Source: TMED27 sp050633165 (GTDB taxonomy: Bacteria; Pseudomonadota; Alphaproteobacteria; Micavibrionales; Micavibrionaceae). Taken from it: a DNA stretch of 27,839 nt. The DNA lies in assembly GCA_050633165.1 (NCBI GenBank), contig JBOEFZ010000011.1:1-27839 (forward strand). Reading direction: 5' to 3'. This document shows positions 1 through 8,874 of this stretch, in pieces; positions within the stretch are counted from its first letter, which is position 1, and every line of letters starts with the position of its first letter. A program made the position numbers and the translations under genes. The notes under the pieces are model-generated. The model was given only the letters and a program-made list of their open reading frames with translations. It did no database searches and was not told where the DNA came from.

Positions 1-691
1 TTGTGCCGAAATTCCGGTCGGTGAGCAGCATCGTAATCGCGCCACCAAGAACAGGCACGGAGAGAACGAGCAAGAAAGCCGTGATCAACATTCCCCATAC
101 GAAGAGCGGCATTTTGTGCAAGGTCATGCCCGGTGCGCGCATGTTGAAGATGGTCGTGATGAAGTTTGCCGCGCCTAAGATAGAGCTAGCGCCCGCCAAA
201 TGCAGGGCGAAGATAGCCATATCAACCGAAAGCCCCGGATGACCGAGCGTGTCGGAGAGGGGTGGGTAGACGGTCCAGCCTGTTCCCGCGCCCGCGCCAA
301 CGAAGGCCGAGGCAACGAGGAGGAAGAAAGCAGGGACGATGAGCCAGAAAGAAATATTGTTAAGGCGTGGGAAGGCCATATCCGGCGCGCCGATCATGAG
401 CGGGACAAACCAGTTGCCGAAACCGCCGATGAGGCCCGGCATCACCACGAAGAAGACCATAATCAGACCATGTGCGGTGATAAAGACGTTCCACATTTGC
501 CCGTCGGGATTGCCATCGGGGCCCGTTAGGAATTGTACGCCGGGGTCTTGGAGCTCTGCCCGCATGACCATGGAGAAAAAGCCACCGACTAATCCGGCGA
601 CAATGGAAAATATAATATAAAGTGTTCCAATGTCCTTATGGTTTGTGGACATGAACCAACGTGCGAAAAATCCCGGTTTGTGGTCACCCAT
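1..691 (-). CDS. coxA: Cytochrome c oxidase subunit I, 5' part (gene runs off the window)
   Basis: This is the catalytic subunit of an aa3-type haem-copper oxidase in the inner membrane, which reduces oxygen and pumps protons. The first 230 codons are visible. Residues 13-25 carry the subunit I signature FMSTNHKDIGTLY. ITAHGLIMVFF around residues 71-81 contains His74, the expected low-spin haem a ligand. PGLIGGFGNWFVPLMIGAPD and later hydrophobic stretches match transmembrane helices of the family. The start is the ATG read at 691-689, with an AAGGA-type ribosome site about 9 bases upstream. It lies 43 bases downstream of coxB on the same strand, so the two are probably cotranscribed. The copper-B and haem a3 ligands lie outside the window. 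Identity rests on family recognition and is very secure. Confidence 0.97.
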   Translation of the reverse strand, partial: MGDHKPGFFARWFMSTNHKDIGTLYIIFSIVAGLVGGFFSMVMRAELQDPGVQFLTGPDGNPDGQMWNVFITAHGLIMVFFVVMPGLIGGFGNWFVPLMIGAPDMAFPRLNNISFWLIVPAFFLLVASAFVGAGAGTGWTVYPPLSDTLGHPGLSVDMAIFALHLAGASSILGAANFITTIFNMRAPGMTLHKMPLFVWGMLITAFLLVLSVPVLGGAITMLLTDRNFGT

Positions 692-734
692 GTTAAAAGT
701 TCCTTCTTCTTTATAATGTGTGTTTTATCTGTTT

Positions 735-1544
735 TTATTCTTCTGTCGCGGCGGTTTCGAAATCGGCTGGCTTTGCGCCATTTTCAATCGCCCATGCGCG
801 GAACTCATCCTTTGGAACCGCCTTGATCTCGATCGGCATATAGGCGTGGTCTTTGCCGCAAAGTTCGGAGCATTGACCGTAATATGTGCCGGGTTTAGAG
901 ATGTTTACCCATGTCTCGTTCCAACGTCCCGGAACGGCGTCTAGTTTTACGCCGAAGGCGGGCATTGCCCATGAGTGCAGAACATCGCTGGCGGAGATAA
1001 GGAGCTGGATATTTGTGTCAACTGGGAGCACAACTTGCGTATCGGTGGAAAGGAGGCGTTTTTGGTCGTCTTTGATCTCATCATCCGCAACCATATAGGA
1101 ATCGAAGTTGATTTCACCGTGGTCGGGGTATTCGTAGTTCCAATACCATTGACGGCCCACGATTTTGAGTGTCATTTCAGGGTTTTCGGTACGGTCATTG
1201 TAGTAAAGTACTTTGAATGACGGGATTGCGATGATGATGAGGATGATGATTGGAATGACGGTCCATACCACTTCGAGGAGGACATGGTGTGTGAATTGTG
1301 CGGGTTTCGGATTTGCCTTGTGGTTATAGCGGATGATAACCCACGCCAAGAGTGCAAGAACGAAGATAGCGGTTGATGCGATAATCCAGAGCAGCATCCC
1401 GTGGAATTCTTGGATGCGCTCGGCCATTGGTGATGCGGCCTCTTGGAAGCCTAGTCCCCATGCCGTTGGCTCTGCTGCGAAAGCGAGTGTTGGGGCGAGG
1501 GTCATGATTGCAAGGAGGAGTGTTGATAATATGTTTATTTTCAT
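735..1544 (-). CDS. coxB: Cytochrome c oxidase subunit II (CuA subunit)
   Basis: Subunit II accepts electrons from cytochrome c through a binuclear CuA centre on the periplasmic face. The 269 residues begin with a signal peptide ending near AFAA (residues 21-24). Two transmembrane helices follow, at about 50-72 and 92-110. The cupredoxin domain holds all CuA ligands: His190, Cys225, Glu227, Cys229, His233 and Met236, in GQCSELCGKDHAYM. The aromatic motif RQWYWNYEYP (131-140) is the usual electron-entry region. There is no C-terminal cytochrome c domain, so this is the ordinary caa-lacking type. It precedes coxA on the same strand and follows rsmE after a 97-base gap that probably holds its promoter. 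Confidence 0.97.
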   Translation of the reverse strand: MKINILSTLLLAIMTLAPTLAFAAEPTAWGLGFQEAASPMAERIQEFHGMLLWIIASTAIFVLALLAWVIIRYNHKANPKPAQFTHHVLLEVVWTVIPIIILIIIAIPSFKVLYYNDRTENPEMTLKIVGRQWYWNYEYPDHGEINFDSYMVADDEIKDDQKRLLSTDTQVVLPVDTNIQLLISASDVLHSWAMPAFGVKLDAVPGRWNETWVNISKPGTYYGQCSELCGKDHAYMPIEIKAVPKDEFRAWAIENGAKPADFETAATEE

Positions 1545-1598
1545 AGTGTTATGCGCATCTTTTTATGAATCGTTTACGGGGTATAATGCCTTATTTTT

Positions 1599-1644
1599 TG
1601 CAAGGCTTACAGATAAAAATTTATTGCGGTGAATGCAAGGCTTA
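1599..1644. repeat. Paired 11-bp direct repeat upstream of coxB
   Basis: The word TGCAAGGCTTA occurs at 1599-1609 and again at 1634-1644, with starts 35 bases apart. The second copy overlaps the rsmE stop codon. The pair sits 55-100 bases upstream of the coxB start, where a promoter or operator would be expected. Function is inferred from position only; chance duplication is possible. Confidence 0.4.
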
Positions 1645-2379
1645 ATTGGGCATGTTTTTTAAGGCGATGTGGGATAGGCATATAAAGGCGGCGGTTTCGG
1701 CGCGTAGGATGCGGGAGCCGAGGGATATCGGGGTTAGGTTTTGTTTTTGGGAGAGGGTTTGGATTTCTTTGTCCGAAAAACCGCCTTCGGGGCCGATGAG
1801 GAAGGCGGTGTCGCCATTCGGGGTAATACCGGAGAGTGGTGTGTGATCGCCGCGTTCGCAGGCCCAATGGATGTTGCCGTTAAAATTGTTGATGGCTTGG
1901 GCTAAGGGGTTTAGGCCGTGCCATGTGGGGAGGGACATACATTCGCATTGCTCGGCGGCTTCGATGATTTGGGCGGTGATGCGCTCGTCCTTTATGTGGT
2001 GGTTTTGGGTGAAGTCGGTTGTGACGGCGTGGATATCTGTTGCGCCTAGCTCGACGGCTTTTTCGATTAGCAGATCGAGGCGGGCTTTTTTGATGGGGGC
2101 GAAGAAGAGGTGCGTTTTGGGTGTGTTTTGCGGTTGTTCGCGGATTTGTTTGATGAGGCGGGCGTTGGCGGATTTCTTTTTGATGTCCGTGAGAGTGGCG
2201 AGCCATTCGCCGTCCTGCCCGTTAAAGATACGGATTTCGCTCCCTTCCGCTCGGCGGAGGACGTTTTTGAAATAATGCGCTTGCGCTTGTGATAAGGGAA
2301 TGGTGGAATCGGGTGTTAGCGGCGCGTCGATATAGATGCGTGGTTTTTTGCCGTATTGTGTTACTGGAAGATTGCTCAT
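1642..2379 (-). CDS. rsmE: 16S rRNA (uracil1498-N3)-methyltransferase RsmE
   Basis: RsmE methylates N3 of U1498 in 16S rRNA in the assembled 30S subunit, using S-adenosylmethionine. The protein has 245 residues, normal for the family. An N-terminal PUA-like region (HYFKNVLRRAEGSEIRIFNG) is followed by a SPOUT methyltransferase domain. The trefoil-knot SAM motifs are clear: FLIGPEGGFSDKE and ISLGSRILRAETA near the C-terminus. The ATG at 2379 lies only 6 bases from the likely start of the divergent ubiA, so any ribosome site for rsmE lies within the first codons of ubiA on the opposite strand. It is followed by coxB on the same strand. No abnormal residues were seen. Confidence 0.95.
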   Translation of the reverse strand: MSNLPVTQYGKKPRIYIDAPLTPDSTIPLSQAQAHYFKNVLRRAEGSEIRIFNGQDGEWLATLTDIKKKSANARLIKQIREQPQNTPKTHLFFAPIKKARLDLLIEKAVELGATDIHAVTTDFTQNHHIKDERITAQIIEAAEQCECMSLPTWHGLNPLAQAINNFNGNIHWACERGDHTPLSGITPNGDTAFLIGPEGGFSDKEIQTLSQKQNLTPISLGSRILRAETAAFICLSHIALKNMPN

Positions 2380-2385
2380 TATATT

Positions 2386-3348
2386 ATGAACACCGAAAAT
2401 ACCTCAAATAGCAAGTCAGATATCCGCGAAGAAGGTGGATTGATGCCGTACGTATCGGACACGTACAGGCCGTACGCGTTGTTGGCGCGGATGGATCGGC
2501 CGATCGGGATTTGGCTTTTGCTGTTGCCGTCGGTTTGGGCGTTGTTATTGTCGGCAGGGACTTTGGGCGTTAGCCTCGGGGTGTATGTGCATTTGTTTTA
2601 TATGCTTGTGATGTTTGGGCTTGGGGCGGTTGCGATGCGTTCGGCGGGGTGTGTGATTAATGATATTTGGGATCGGGATCTGGATCGGCGGGTGGAGCGT
2701 ACACGGGGGCGGCCATTGGCGGCGGCGGATATATCGCTTAAACAAGCCTTTGTGTTTTTGATGATTTTGTTGCTGATTGGGTTGGTGGTTTTGAGCCAGA
2801 TGAACGGGACGACGATTATTTTGGGGATTGTTAGCTTGCCGTTGATTATTGCGTATCCCTTGATGAAGCGGATTACGTGGTGGCCGCAGGCGTTTTTGGG
2901 GCTGACGTTTAATTTTGGTGTGTTGATGGGGTGGTCGGCGATGGTGGGGCGTTTGGATATGCCTGCGTTGTTGATTTATGTCGGGGCGATTTTTTGGACG
3001 CTGGGCTATGATACGATTTACGCGCATCAGGATAAGGAAGATGACATGATGGCGGGGATTAAATCGACCGCGCTGCGCTTTGGTTCGCGGGGGAAGATTT
3101 GGGTTGGTGGTTTTTATGTTTTGGCGGTTATGTTTTTTGCGTTGGGGCTTGGGGTGATTGATCCGCTGTACGTGTTTGGTGTTTTGCCGATAGGGGGGCA
3201 TTTTGCGTATCAAATGCGTACATGGCGGATGGATGATGCGGGCAGTGCGTTAAGCGTTTTTAAGGCCAACCGCGATGCCGGGTTTTTGATGGCGGCGGCG
3301 TGTTTTGTGATTCTTGTTATGGTGTCATTACGCGAATTTTTCGTGTGA
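2386..3348 (+). CDS. ubiA: 4-hydroxybenzoate polyprenyltransferase UbiA
   Basis: UbiA attaches the polyprenyl tail to 4-hydroxybenzoate in ubiquinone synthesis, in the inner membrane. The protein has about 320 residues and many hydrophobic helices. The two Asp-rich prenyl-diphosphate/Mg sites are visible: NDIWDRDLDRR at about residues 92-102 and, later, GYDTIYAHQDKEDD. RMDRPIGIWLLLLPSVW is the family's N-terminal signature. I chose ATG 2386 because the SDIR stretch just before the core resembles what I recall of alphaproteobacterial homologues. ATG 2443 is the alternative and has the better ribosome site (AAGGTGG, about 5 bases upstream). It is divergent from rsmE. Ubiquinol produced this way feeds respiration, consistent with the nearby oxidase genes. 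Confidence 0.95.
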   Translation: MNTENTSNSKSDIREEGGLMPYVSDTYRPYALLARMDRPIGIWLLLLPSVWALLLSAGTLGVSLGVYVHLFYMLVMFGLGAVAMRSAGCVINDIWDRDLDRRVERTRGRPLAAADISLKQAFVFLMILLLIGLVVLSQMNGTTIILGIVSLPLIIAYPLMKRITWWPQAFLGLTFNFGVLMGWSAMVGRLDMPALLIYVGAIFWTLGYDTIYAHQDKEDDMMAGIKSTALRFGSRGKIWVGGFYVLAVMFFALGLGVIDPLYVFGVLPIGGHFAYQMRTWRMDDAGSALSVFKANRDAGFLMAAACFVILVMVSLREFFV

Positions 3349-3369
3349 TCTTCGTAACGGCAAGAATGG

Positions 3370-3392
3370 ATTGCACGCTTCATGCGTGCAAT
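3370..3392. terminator. Hairpin between convergent ubiA and gdhB
   Basis: A perfect 9-bp stem (ATTGCACGC / GCGTGCAAT) closes a 5-base TTCAT loop in the 60-base gap between two convergent genes. There is no long T-run on either side, so it may be a weak bidirectional terminator or a remnant of a dispersed GTCAT-type palindromic repeat. The flanks contain ATGACGG and GTCATCC, which resemble the ends of the other palindromes in this window. Confidence 0.45.
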
Positions 3393-3408
3393 GACGGTAT
3401 TATGGTTG

Positions 3409-6400
3409 TCATCCCCCCGCTAGATTTTTCAATCTTTGTTCCGCGATGATTAGCATTGGCAGATCGACCGTTCCGGCGCGGCGGAGTTCGGCGAAGAGGG
3501 TGTCGAGGCGGCGGATGGCTTGTTCATGTTTTTCCATCCAAAGGGTTGCGGCCTTTGTCTCCTTTGCGTCGGTGTCTTTAAGGATGCGGACGGTTAAGGA
3601 TGCTTGTACACCATAAAGCTGATCGACCAAGCCTGATGTTGCCTCGGCGTGCCAGTGATCATCGGTGGGGAGGTAGCGCGCTTGTTGACGGAGCCAATCC
3701 ATGTGAAAATGCTCGCCCACTTCGAAATAAATGCGTGCAGTTTGCAGGAGGTCGGTTTTTTGTTCAGTGGCAATGCGGATAATATCGCTGGCTGATGACA
3801 ATACGGGCATAAGCGCGATTTGATGCGCGAGGTCTTTGGGCAGGCCATCACGCTCGCCGGCCATTTGCCGTTGTGTGACAACGTCTTTAAGGCCGGAGGT
3901 TATGAGCTTATCGAGGTTTTTACGCAAAGTTGTGATGCCTTTGCCGAAATTTTCGATGTCTTTACCGATATTGAGGTCACGGCCAAGGCGCGTGAGGAAC
4001 CAGTTGATTGCGTGCTCGGATAGGCTTGCTATTTCTTTCATCGCTTTTAGCTGCACTTCGGCCGGGACTTTGTTATCGAGGGATTCGATGGTGTCCCATA
4101 AGGTTGGCAGGTTGTACGCGTCCCGTACGATAATGTACGCCTTTGCGATTTCCGCCGGTGTTGCGCCGGTTTTGTTCATGCGCGATTTGAGGAAGGTTGG
4201 CCCCATGCGATTGACGAGGGAGTTTGCCATTGTTGTGGCGACGATCTCGCGCGCAAGGCGGTGACGTTTGATTTCCTTGATATATTTATTTTGCAAAAGA
4301 TCGGGGAAGTAGGTGATAAGCCATTCCTGCATTTCTTTGGCGTCGGGGATGTCGCTGTCCAATAATTCCTGTGTGAAGCCGATTTTGGCGTAGGAAATGA
4401 GGATGGCAAGCTCGGGGCGGGTGAGGCCCTTGCCTGTACGCATGCGAAGCTCGACTGTTTCTTGATCAGGGAGGCCTTCAAGGCTTCGTTTTAGGCCTTT
4501 TTCACGTTCCAAATCGCGGATAAATTCGTCTTGGATTTGGAGGTTTTCGCGGGCTTGGAGCTCGGCGAGTGAGAGGGCTTGGGCTTGTTGGTAGTTGTTG
4601 CGTAAGACATGCTCGGCAATGTCATTTGTCATTTTTTCGAGCAGTATGTTACGGGATTTTAACGTCATTTTATGCGCGGTTTGCGCCATCACGTCGCTGA
4701 GGAGGATTTTGATGTTGACTTCATGGTCGCTTGAATCCACGCCGCCGGAATTATCGACGAAATCGGAATTGACCTTGCCGCCGCGTTCGTCAAACTCGAT
4801 GCGCCCTAATTGCGTAACGCCAAGGTTCGCGCCCTCGCCAATGACTTTGGCGCGGACTTCGTCGGCGTTGATGCGTAGAGCATCAGTGGATTTATCGCCG
4901 GCATCGGCGTGGGATTCTTTGGTGGATTTGATGTATGTACCGATTCCGCCGAACCATAGGAGGTCTGTACGTGCCTTGAGAAGGGCACGGATGAGCTCGT
5001 TCGGTGTGACTTTATCCTCGGTGATGTCGAGGCGTTTTTTGATCTCCGGTGTGAGTTCGAGGATTTTTTCGCTGCGGGAATAGATGCGCCCGCCGTTGGA
5101 CATCAGGGATTGATCGTAATCACCCCATCCCTTAACGGCCTTAAATAAACGTTTGCGTTCCTTGAATGCGGAGGCCGCATGAGGTTCGGGATCGATGAAA
5201 ATATGCATATGGTTGAATGCGCCGATGAGGCAGATTTTTTCCGATAGCAACATGCCGTTGCCGAATACATCGCCGCCCATATCGCCACATCCGGTAACGT
5301 CGAATTCTTGGGTTTGGGTGTTGTGATTGAGTTGGCGGAAATGGAGTTTGACCGATTCCCATGCGCCGCGTGCGGTGATTCCCATTTTCTTGTGGTCGTA
5401 ACCCGCAGAGCCGCCGGAGGCGAAAGCATCGTCGAGCCAAAAGCCGTATTCTTGGGAGAGGCCGTTGGCGATGTCGGAGAAGGTTGCTGTTCCCTTATCG
5501 GCGGCGACCACGAGATAGGGGTCATCGCCATCGCGACGGACGACATCTGTTGGCGGGATGACTTTGTCGCCTTTTAGATTGTCGGTGATGTCGAGAAGGC
5601 CACGGATAAAGGTTTTGTAGCATTCGATGCCTTCGCTCATGAATTCGTCGCGGGATTTGGTTTGTTTCTTAACGACAAACCCGCCCTTTGATCCCATCGG
5701 AACGATGACAGAGTTTTTGACCATTTGTGCCTTCATCAGGCCAAGCACTTCGGTGCGGAAATCTTCGTGGCGGTCGGACCAACGCAGACCACCACGGGCG
5801 ATTTTATCGCCGCGTAGATGGATGGCTTCGACGCGGGGGGAATAGACGAAAATCTCGCGATAGGGGCGCGGCTCCGGCATTTCGGGGACTTTTTTGCTGT
5901 CGAGTTTGATGGAGAGATAAGTTTTTTCGTGCCCGTCTTCGTTGCGCTGGAAATAGTTGGTGCGAAGTGTTGCCTCAACCAGTGCTGTTAGGATGCGCAT
6001 GATGCGGTCTTCGTCTAGTGAATCGACGGCTTGGAGTGCGTGATCAATTGCTACGGCGCTTCCGGCGGCGAGGCTTTCGGCTTTTTTGCCGTTGGCGGGA
6101 TCGTGTAGCCCTTTGAACAGGTCGACGATCAGGCGGGCGATTTTCGGGTTGTTATTGAGGGCGCGTTCAACGTAGGCGCGGCTGAACGGGTAGCGGATTT
6201 GTTTGAGGTAGCGGACATAGGTGCGCAGGATGGTGGTTTCGTGCCAGTTTGTATTGGCCTTAAGGACAAGCTTGTTCAGCCCGTCATTTTCCATGGCGCC
6301 GTTCCAAATTTTGGTGAAGGCGTTTTCGAAATTTTCTTTGACCTTTGGAATGTCGATGAAGCCCTCGATATCCGGTGTTTCGAGGAGGAAGTCGTGAATC

Positions 6401-8202
6401 CAGACGGGGTTAGAATCTTCGCCTTCGGGGGTGATTTCAAATGGGAGTTCGGAGATTGCGCGGAGGCCCATATTCTCGAGAATTGGCATAACATCGGAAA
6501 GTGTAACCGGTGTGCCGGGGTTGTAGACTTTGAGCCGTAGGTTTTTGAGATCAAGGTCATCGGGGCGATAGAGGTCGAGTTGCAATTCCCCTGCGTTTTG
6601 TGCGGCTTCGATTTTTTCAATGTCAAAGATGGCCTGATTTGCGCGGTATTTTGTGCGGTAGGCAACGGGGAAGGCTTCGCCGTATTTTTGGGTGAGGGTG
6701 GCGATGGAGGATTCATCGTCCATGCTTTCGATGAGGGCGGCGGAGAGGAGTTCGGGCCATGTTTCGCCTGCTTCTTGGAGGAGGCGCTCTATGTTCTCGG
6801 CCTTGTATTTGGGTTTTGTCTTTTGCTTGGTCTTTATAATGACCATGATGCGGGCAAAGACGGAATCGTCGAGGGAGGTGTAGAAATTTTGCACTTCACC
6901 GCCGAGTTGTTCTTCCAGAATTTTGCAGACTGTTTTACGAAGCGCGGTGCCGAAACGGTCGCGCGGAACATAGACGAGGCAGGAGATATAGCGCCCGAAC
7001 GGGTCATGTCGCATGAACAGCGCGATGCGTTGGCGTTCGGAGAGGCGCAGGATGCTGGTTGATATTTTAAGGAGGTCTTTGGATTTTATCTGGAATAATT
7101 CATCGCGCGGATATTTTTCCAAAATATGGCGCAAGGCTTTGCGGTCGTGCGATCCGGGGAGGTGACCGGAAAGTTCAAGTGTTTCGTTAACCATTTCGCG
7201 TAAGTAAGGCACGTCGCTGACGCTGCGGGAATAGGTGACAGAGGTGAAGAGGCCGAGGAAGAGTTTTTCGCCGGTGATGTTGCCGCTTTCGTCGTAAACT
7301 TTAATCGCGATTGCATCCATCGGCACGCGGCGGTGGACGGTGGAGAGGCGGTTTGTTTTGGAGATCGAGAGAGGCGGCAAATTGCGGCGAAGTTCTTGTA
7401 GGTTTCGCGGTAGGCCTTCGTCACTTTCGTTGATGTAAGCGGGGCGAACATCGTCGTGGAGGAGGCCGAGGCTTGAGTTTTTAACCGTTTTGCTTTTTAC
7501 GCCGTCTTTCTTTTTGTCCACGAATTCATATTCGCGATAGCCAAGTAGGGTGAAGTTATTATCGTAGAGATAATCAAGGAAGGCGCAATATTGGCGGATT
7601 TCCTTTAACGGGCGGCGGGTGCGGGCGTTTTCAAGGTCGCGGCGTGCTTGTTTTAGCTGCGCCAGCATGGCTTTCCAGTCCTGATTACAGGTGTAAACAT
7701 CATTTAGCGCGATCATGAGATCATTATAGAGCGCCTTACATTCCGCATCGGAGAGGGAGTCTTTGATATGAATATGGATGTGGGATTGACGGATGCATAC
7801 ATCTGTATCCGCGTCATTGATGTCTTGTAATGCGCCTTTTTTATAAGATACCCAAAGGATCGGATGGATGACAAGTTCGATGAGGTAGTTGCGTTTATTG
7901 ATTTCCGCAACGACGGAATCGAGCAGGAAGGCGAGGTCGTCGCTGACGATATCGACGATGGTTTTTAGGGGGCCGAGGGAGTCGGTTTTTGGTGCGTAGA
8001 TGCGGAGTTTCGGCTCGCCTTCTTCGCGTTTTTTGGCGAGGTTGTAGTGCGTTTCGCTCATTTCTTGTAGCAAGCTTTGGTCGAATTGATCCCAATCATC
8101 ATCCGCGACATGTTCCGCGATTTTTTCCAGCAAAACTTTTTGTTCGGGCTTTGCGGATTTGGGGAGGGCGGCTAAGGCCTTTTTAACGTGGAGATTCGAC
8201 AT
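3409..8202 (-). CDS. gdhB: NAD-specific glutamate dehydrogenase, very large (180-kDa class)
   Basis: This enzyme oxidatively deaminates glutamate to 2-oxoglutarate with NAD, usually in the catabolic direction, in the cytoplasm. At 1597 residues it has the typical length of the large single-chain class. The N-terminal half has the ACT-like regulatory regions of the family (for example LLDSVVAEINKRNYLIELVI near the start). The catalytic core at about residues 800-845 reads GGLRWSDRHEDFRTEVLGLM and then KNSVIVPMGSKGGF, the dehydrogenase substrate motif with its lysines. The nucleotide-binding part includes LLWFGGIGTYIKS and VIGEGANLGVTQLGRIEF at about 1080-1140. The ATG at 8202 has only a weak ribosome site. 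It stands alone, with a 114-base gap to resA upstream. The frame is intact throughout. The gene symbol follows Pseudomonas usage and is less certain than the function. Confidence 0.96.
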   Translation of the reverse strand: MSNLHVKKALAALPKSAKPEQKVLLEKIAEHVADDDWDQFDQSLLQEMSETHYNLAKKREEGEPKLRIYAPKTDSLGPLKTIVDIVSDDLAFLLDSVVAEINKRNYLIELVIHPILWVSYKKGALQDINDADTDVCIRQSHIHIHIKDSLSDAECKALYNDLMIALNDVYTCNQDWKAMLAQLKQARRDLENARTRRPLKEIRQYCAFLDYLYDNNFTLLGYREYEFVDKKKDGVKSKTVKNSSLGLLHDDVRPAYINESDEGLPRNLQELRRNLPPLSISKTNRLSTVHRRVPMDAIAIKVYDESGNITGEKLFLGLFTSVTYSRSVSDVPYLREMVNETLELSGHLPGSHDRKALRHILEKYPRDELFQIKSKDLLKISTSILRLSERQRIALFMRHDPFGRYISCLVYVPRDRFGTALRKTVCKILEEQLGGEVQNFYTSLDDSVFARIMVIIKTKQKTKPKYKAENIERLLQEAGETWPELLSAALIESMDDESSIATLTQKYGEAFPVAYRTKYRANQAIFDIEKIEAAQNAGELQLDLYRPDDLDLKNLRLKVYNPGTPVTLSDVMPILENMGLRAISELPFEITPEGEDSNPVWIHDFLLETPDIEGFIDIPKVKENFENAFTKIWNGAMENDGLNKLVLKANTNWHETTILRTYVRYLKQIRYPFSRAYVERALNNNPKIARLIVDLFKGLHDPANGKKAESLAAGSAVAIDHALQAVDSLDEDRIMRILTALVEATLRTNYFQRNEDGHEKTYLSIKLDSKKVPEMPEPRPYREIFVYSPRVEAIHLRGDKIARGGLRWSDRHEDFRTEVLGLMKAQMVKNSVIVPMGSKGGFVVKKQTKSRDEFMSEGIECYKTFIRGLLDITDNLKGDKVIPPTDVVRRDGDDPYLVVAADKGTATFSDIANGLSQEYGFWLDDAFASGGSAGYDHKKMGITARGAWESVKLHFRQLNHNTQTQEFDVTGCGDMGGDVFGNGMLLSEKICLIGAFNHMHIFIDPEPHAASAFKERKRLFKAVKGWGDYDQSLMSNGGRIYSRSEKILELTPEIKKRLDITEDKVTPNELIRALLKARTDLLWFGGIGTYIKSTKESHADAGDKSTDALRINADEVRAKVIGEGANLGVTQLGRIEFDERGGKVNSDFVDNSGGVDSSDHEVNIKILLSDVMAQTAHKMTLKSRNILLEKMTNDIAEHVLRNNYQQAQALSLAELQARENLQIQDEFIRDLEREKGLKRSLEGLPDQETVELRMRTGKGLTRPELAILISYAKIGFTQELLDSDIPDAKEMQEWLITYFPDLLQNKYIKEIKRHRLAREIVATTMANSLVNRMGPTFLKSRMNKTGATPAEIAKAYIIVRDAYNLPTLWDTIESLDNKVPAEVQLKAMKEIASLSEHAINWFLTRLGRDLNIGKDIENFGKGITTLRKNLDKLITSGLKDVVTQRQMAGERDGLPKDLAHQIALMPVLSSASDIIRIATEQKTDLLQTARIYFEVGEHFHMDWLRQQARYLPTDDHWHAEATSGLVDQLYGVQASLTVRILKDTDAKETKAATLWMEKHEQAIRRLDTLFAELRRAGTVDLPMLIIAEQRLKNLAGG

Positions 8203-8248
8203 GTTTGTTACGTTCTTTTTTGTGTTTTTTATTGTTGTATCCGTTGAA

Positions 8249-8263
8249 ATTACGAAGCGTAAT
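8249..8263. promoter_or_regulatory. Short inverted repeat in the gdhB upstream region
   Basis: ATTACG-AAG-CGTAAT is a perfect 6-3-6 inverted repeat, 46 bases upstream of the gdhB start in the 114-base gap to resA. A dyad in this position could be an operator for gdhB. No regulator is recognisable nearby, and a chance occurrence cannot be excluded. Confidence 0.3.
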
Positions 8264-8316
8264 GGAGGAATATTACAGGGAAAAGGGAGGGGATGCTATG
8301 CTTTTTCTTTGCCTTG

Positions 8317-8874
8317 TTAAAATTCTGTTAGGTGCTTTTCCAAATCCTCTAACGTCCAGTTTGCGCCGATGAATTTGTGGCGCATGGTTTGATTGGCATC
8401 GATCAGGATGGTTTCGGGGAGTTTGTAGGTTTGGAATAGACCGCCGGTGATGGCTTGGTCTTTATCGAGGGCGATGAGGATGTTGGGGGCGGTGAAGGCT
8501 GAATTTTGTGTGGCTTTCATTTTGTTTATGAATGTGTGTATTGCGGCCTCGTCAAGGTCGGAGGACAGCGCGATGAGAATTGTGTCATCCGGTGCGTTAT
8601 GCGCGGCGGTTATAAGGGCGGGAAATTCTTTAATGCATGGCGCGCACCATGAGGCCCAAAAATTAAGGATAATTTTTTTGCCTTTGAAATCGGTGATGTT
8701 ATGGGGTTTGCCGTTTATGTCGGTGAAGGTGAAGGCGGGGACAGTTTTGTTGGTTTTCTGGCTGTCTTCGCCTGTCGGGACGGATGTGATTGTTGGCGTG
8801 GTTTGCCCGAGATAGAGGGTGAGGCCGTAGGCGAGGGCGGTGATGATAGCGGCGATGATTATATTTGTTTTCAT
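8317..8874 (-). CDS. resA: TlpA/ResA-like membrane-anchored thioredoxin
   Basis: This is a periplasmic thiol-disulfide oxidoreductase of the TlpA/ResA family. In this setting it probably reduces the CxxCH motif of apocytochrome c before haem attachment. The 185 residues have an N-terminal anchor (about 4-23), a linker, and a thioredoxin-like domain whose active site WASWCAPC places the redox cysteines at 77 and 80. The cis-Pro loop is YKLPETILID. Its start overlaps the ccsA stop by 4 bases (ATGA), so it is translationally coupled as the last gene of resB-ccsA-resA. The family is certain. The role in cytochrome c maturation follows from context, and the gene symbol is chosen on the same ground. 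Confidence 0.93.
   Translation of the reverse strand: MKTNIIIAAIITALAYGLTLYLGQTTPTITSVPTGEDSQKTNKTVPAFTFTDINGKPHNITDFKGKKIILNFWASWCAPCIKEFPALITAAHNAPDDTILIALSSDLDEAAIHTFINKMKATQNSAFTAPNILIALDKDQAITGGLFQTYKLPETILIDANQTMRHKFIGANWTLEDLEKHLTEF

Noticed and set aside
3..620. Plus-strand open frames at the left edge
   Set aside because: They are antisense to coxA, whose signature and helices are plain on the minus strand.
735..944. Plus-strand open frames over coxB and similar long antisense frames over gdhB, ccsA, dnaX and heparinase
   Set aside because: They are opposite to genes with clear family motifs, have strongly biased composition and no recognisable domains. They are codon-bias shadows.
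2545..3213. A 222-codon minus-strand open frame inside ubiA
   Set aside because: Opposite to the UbiA motifs, low-complexity Arg/His/Pro/Asn content, no domain.
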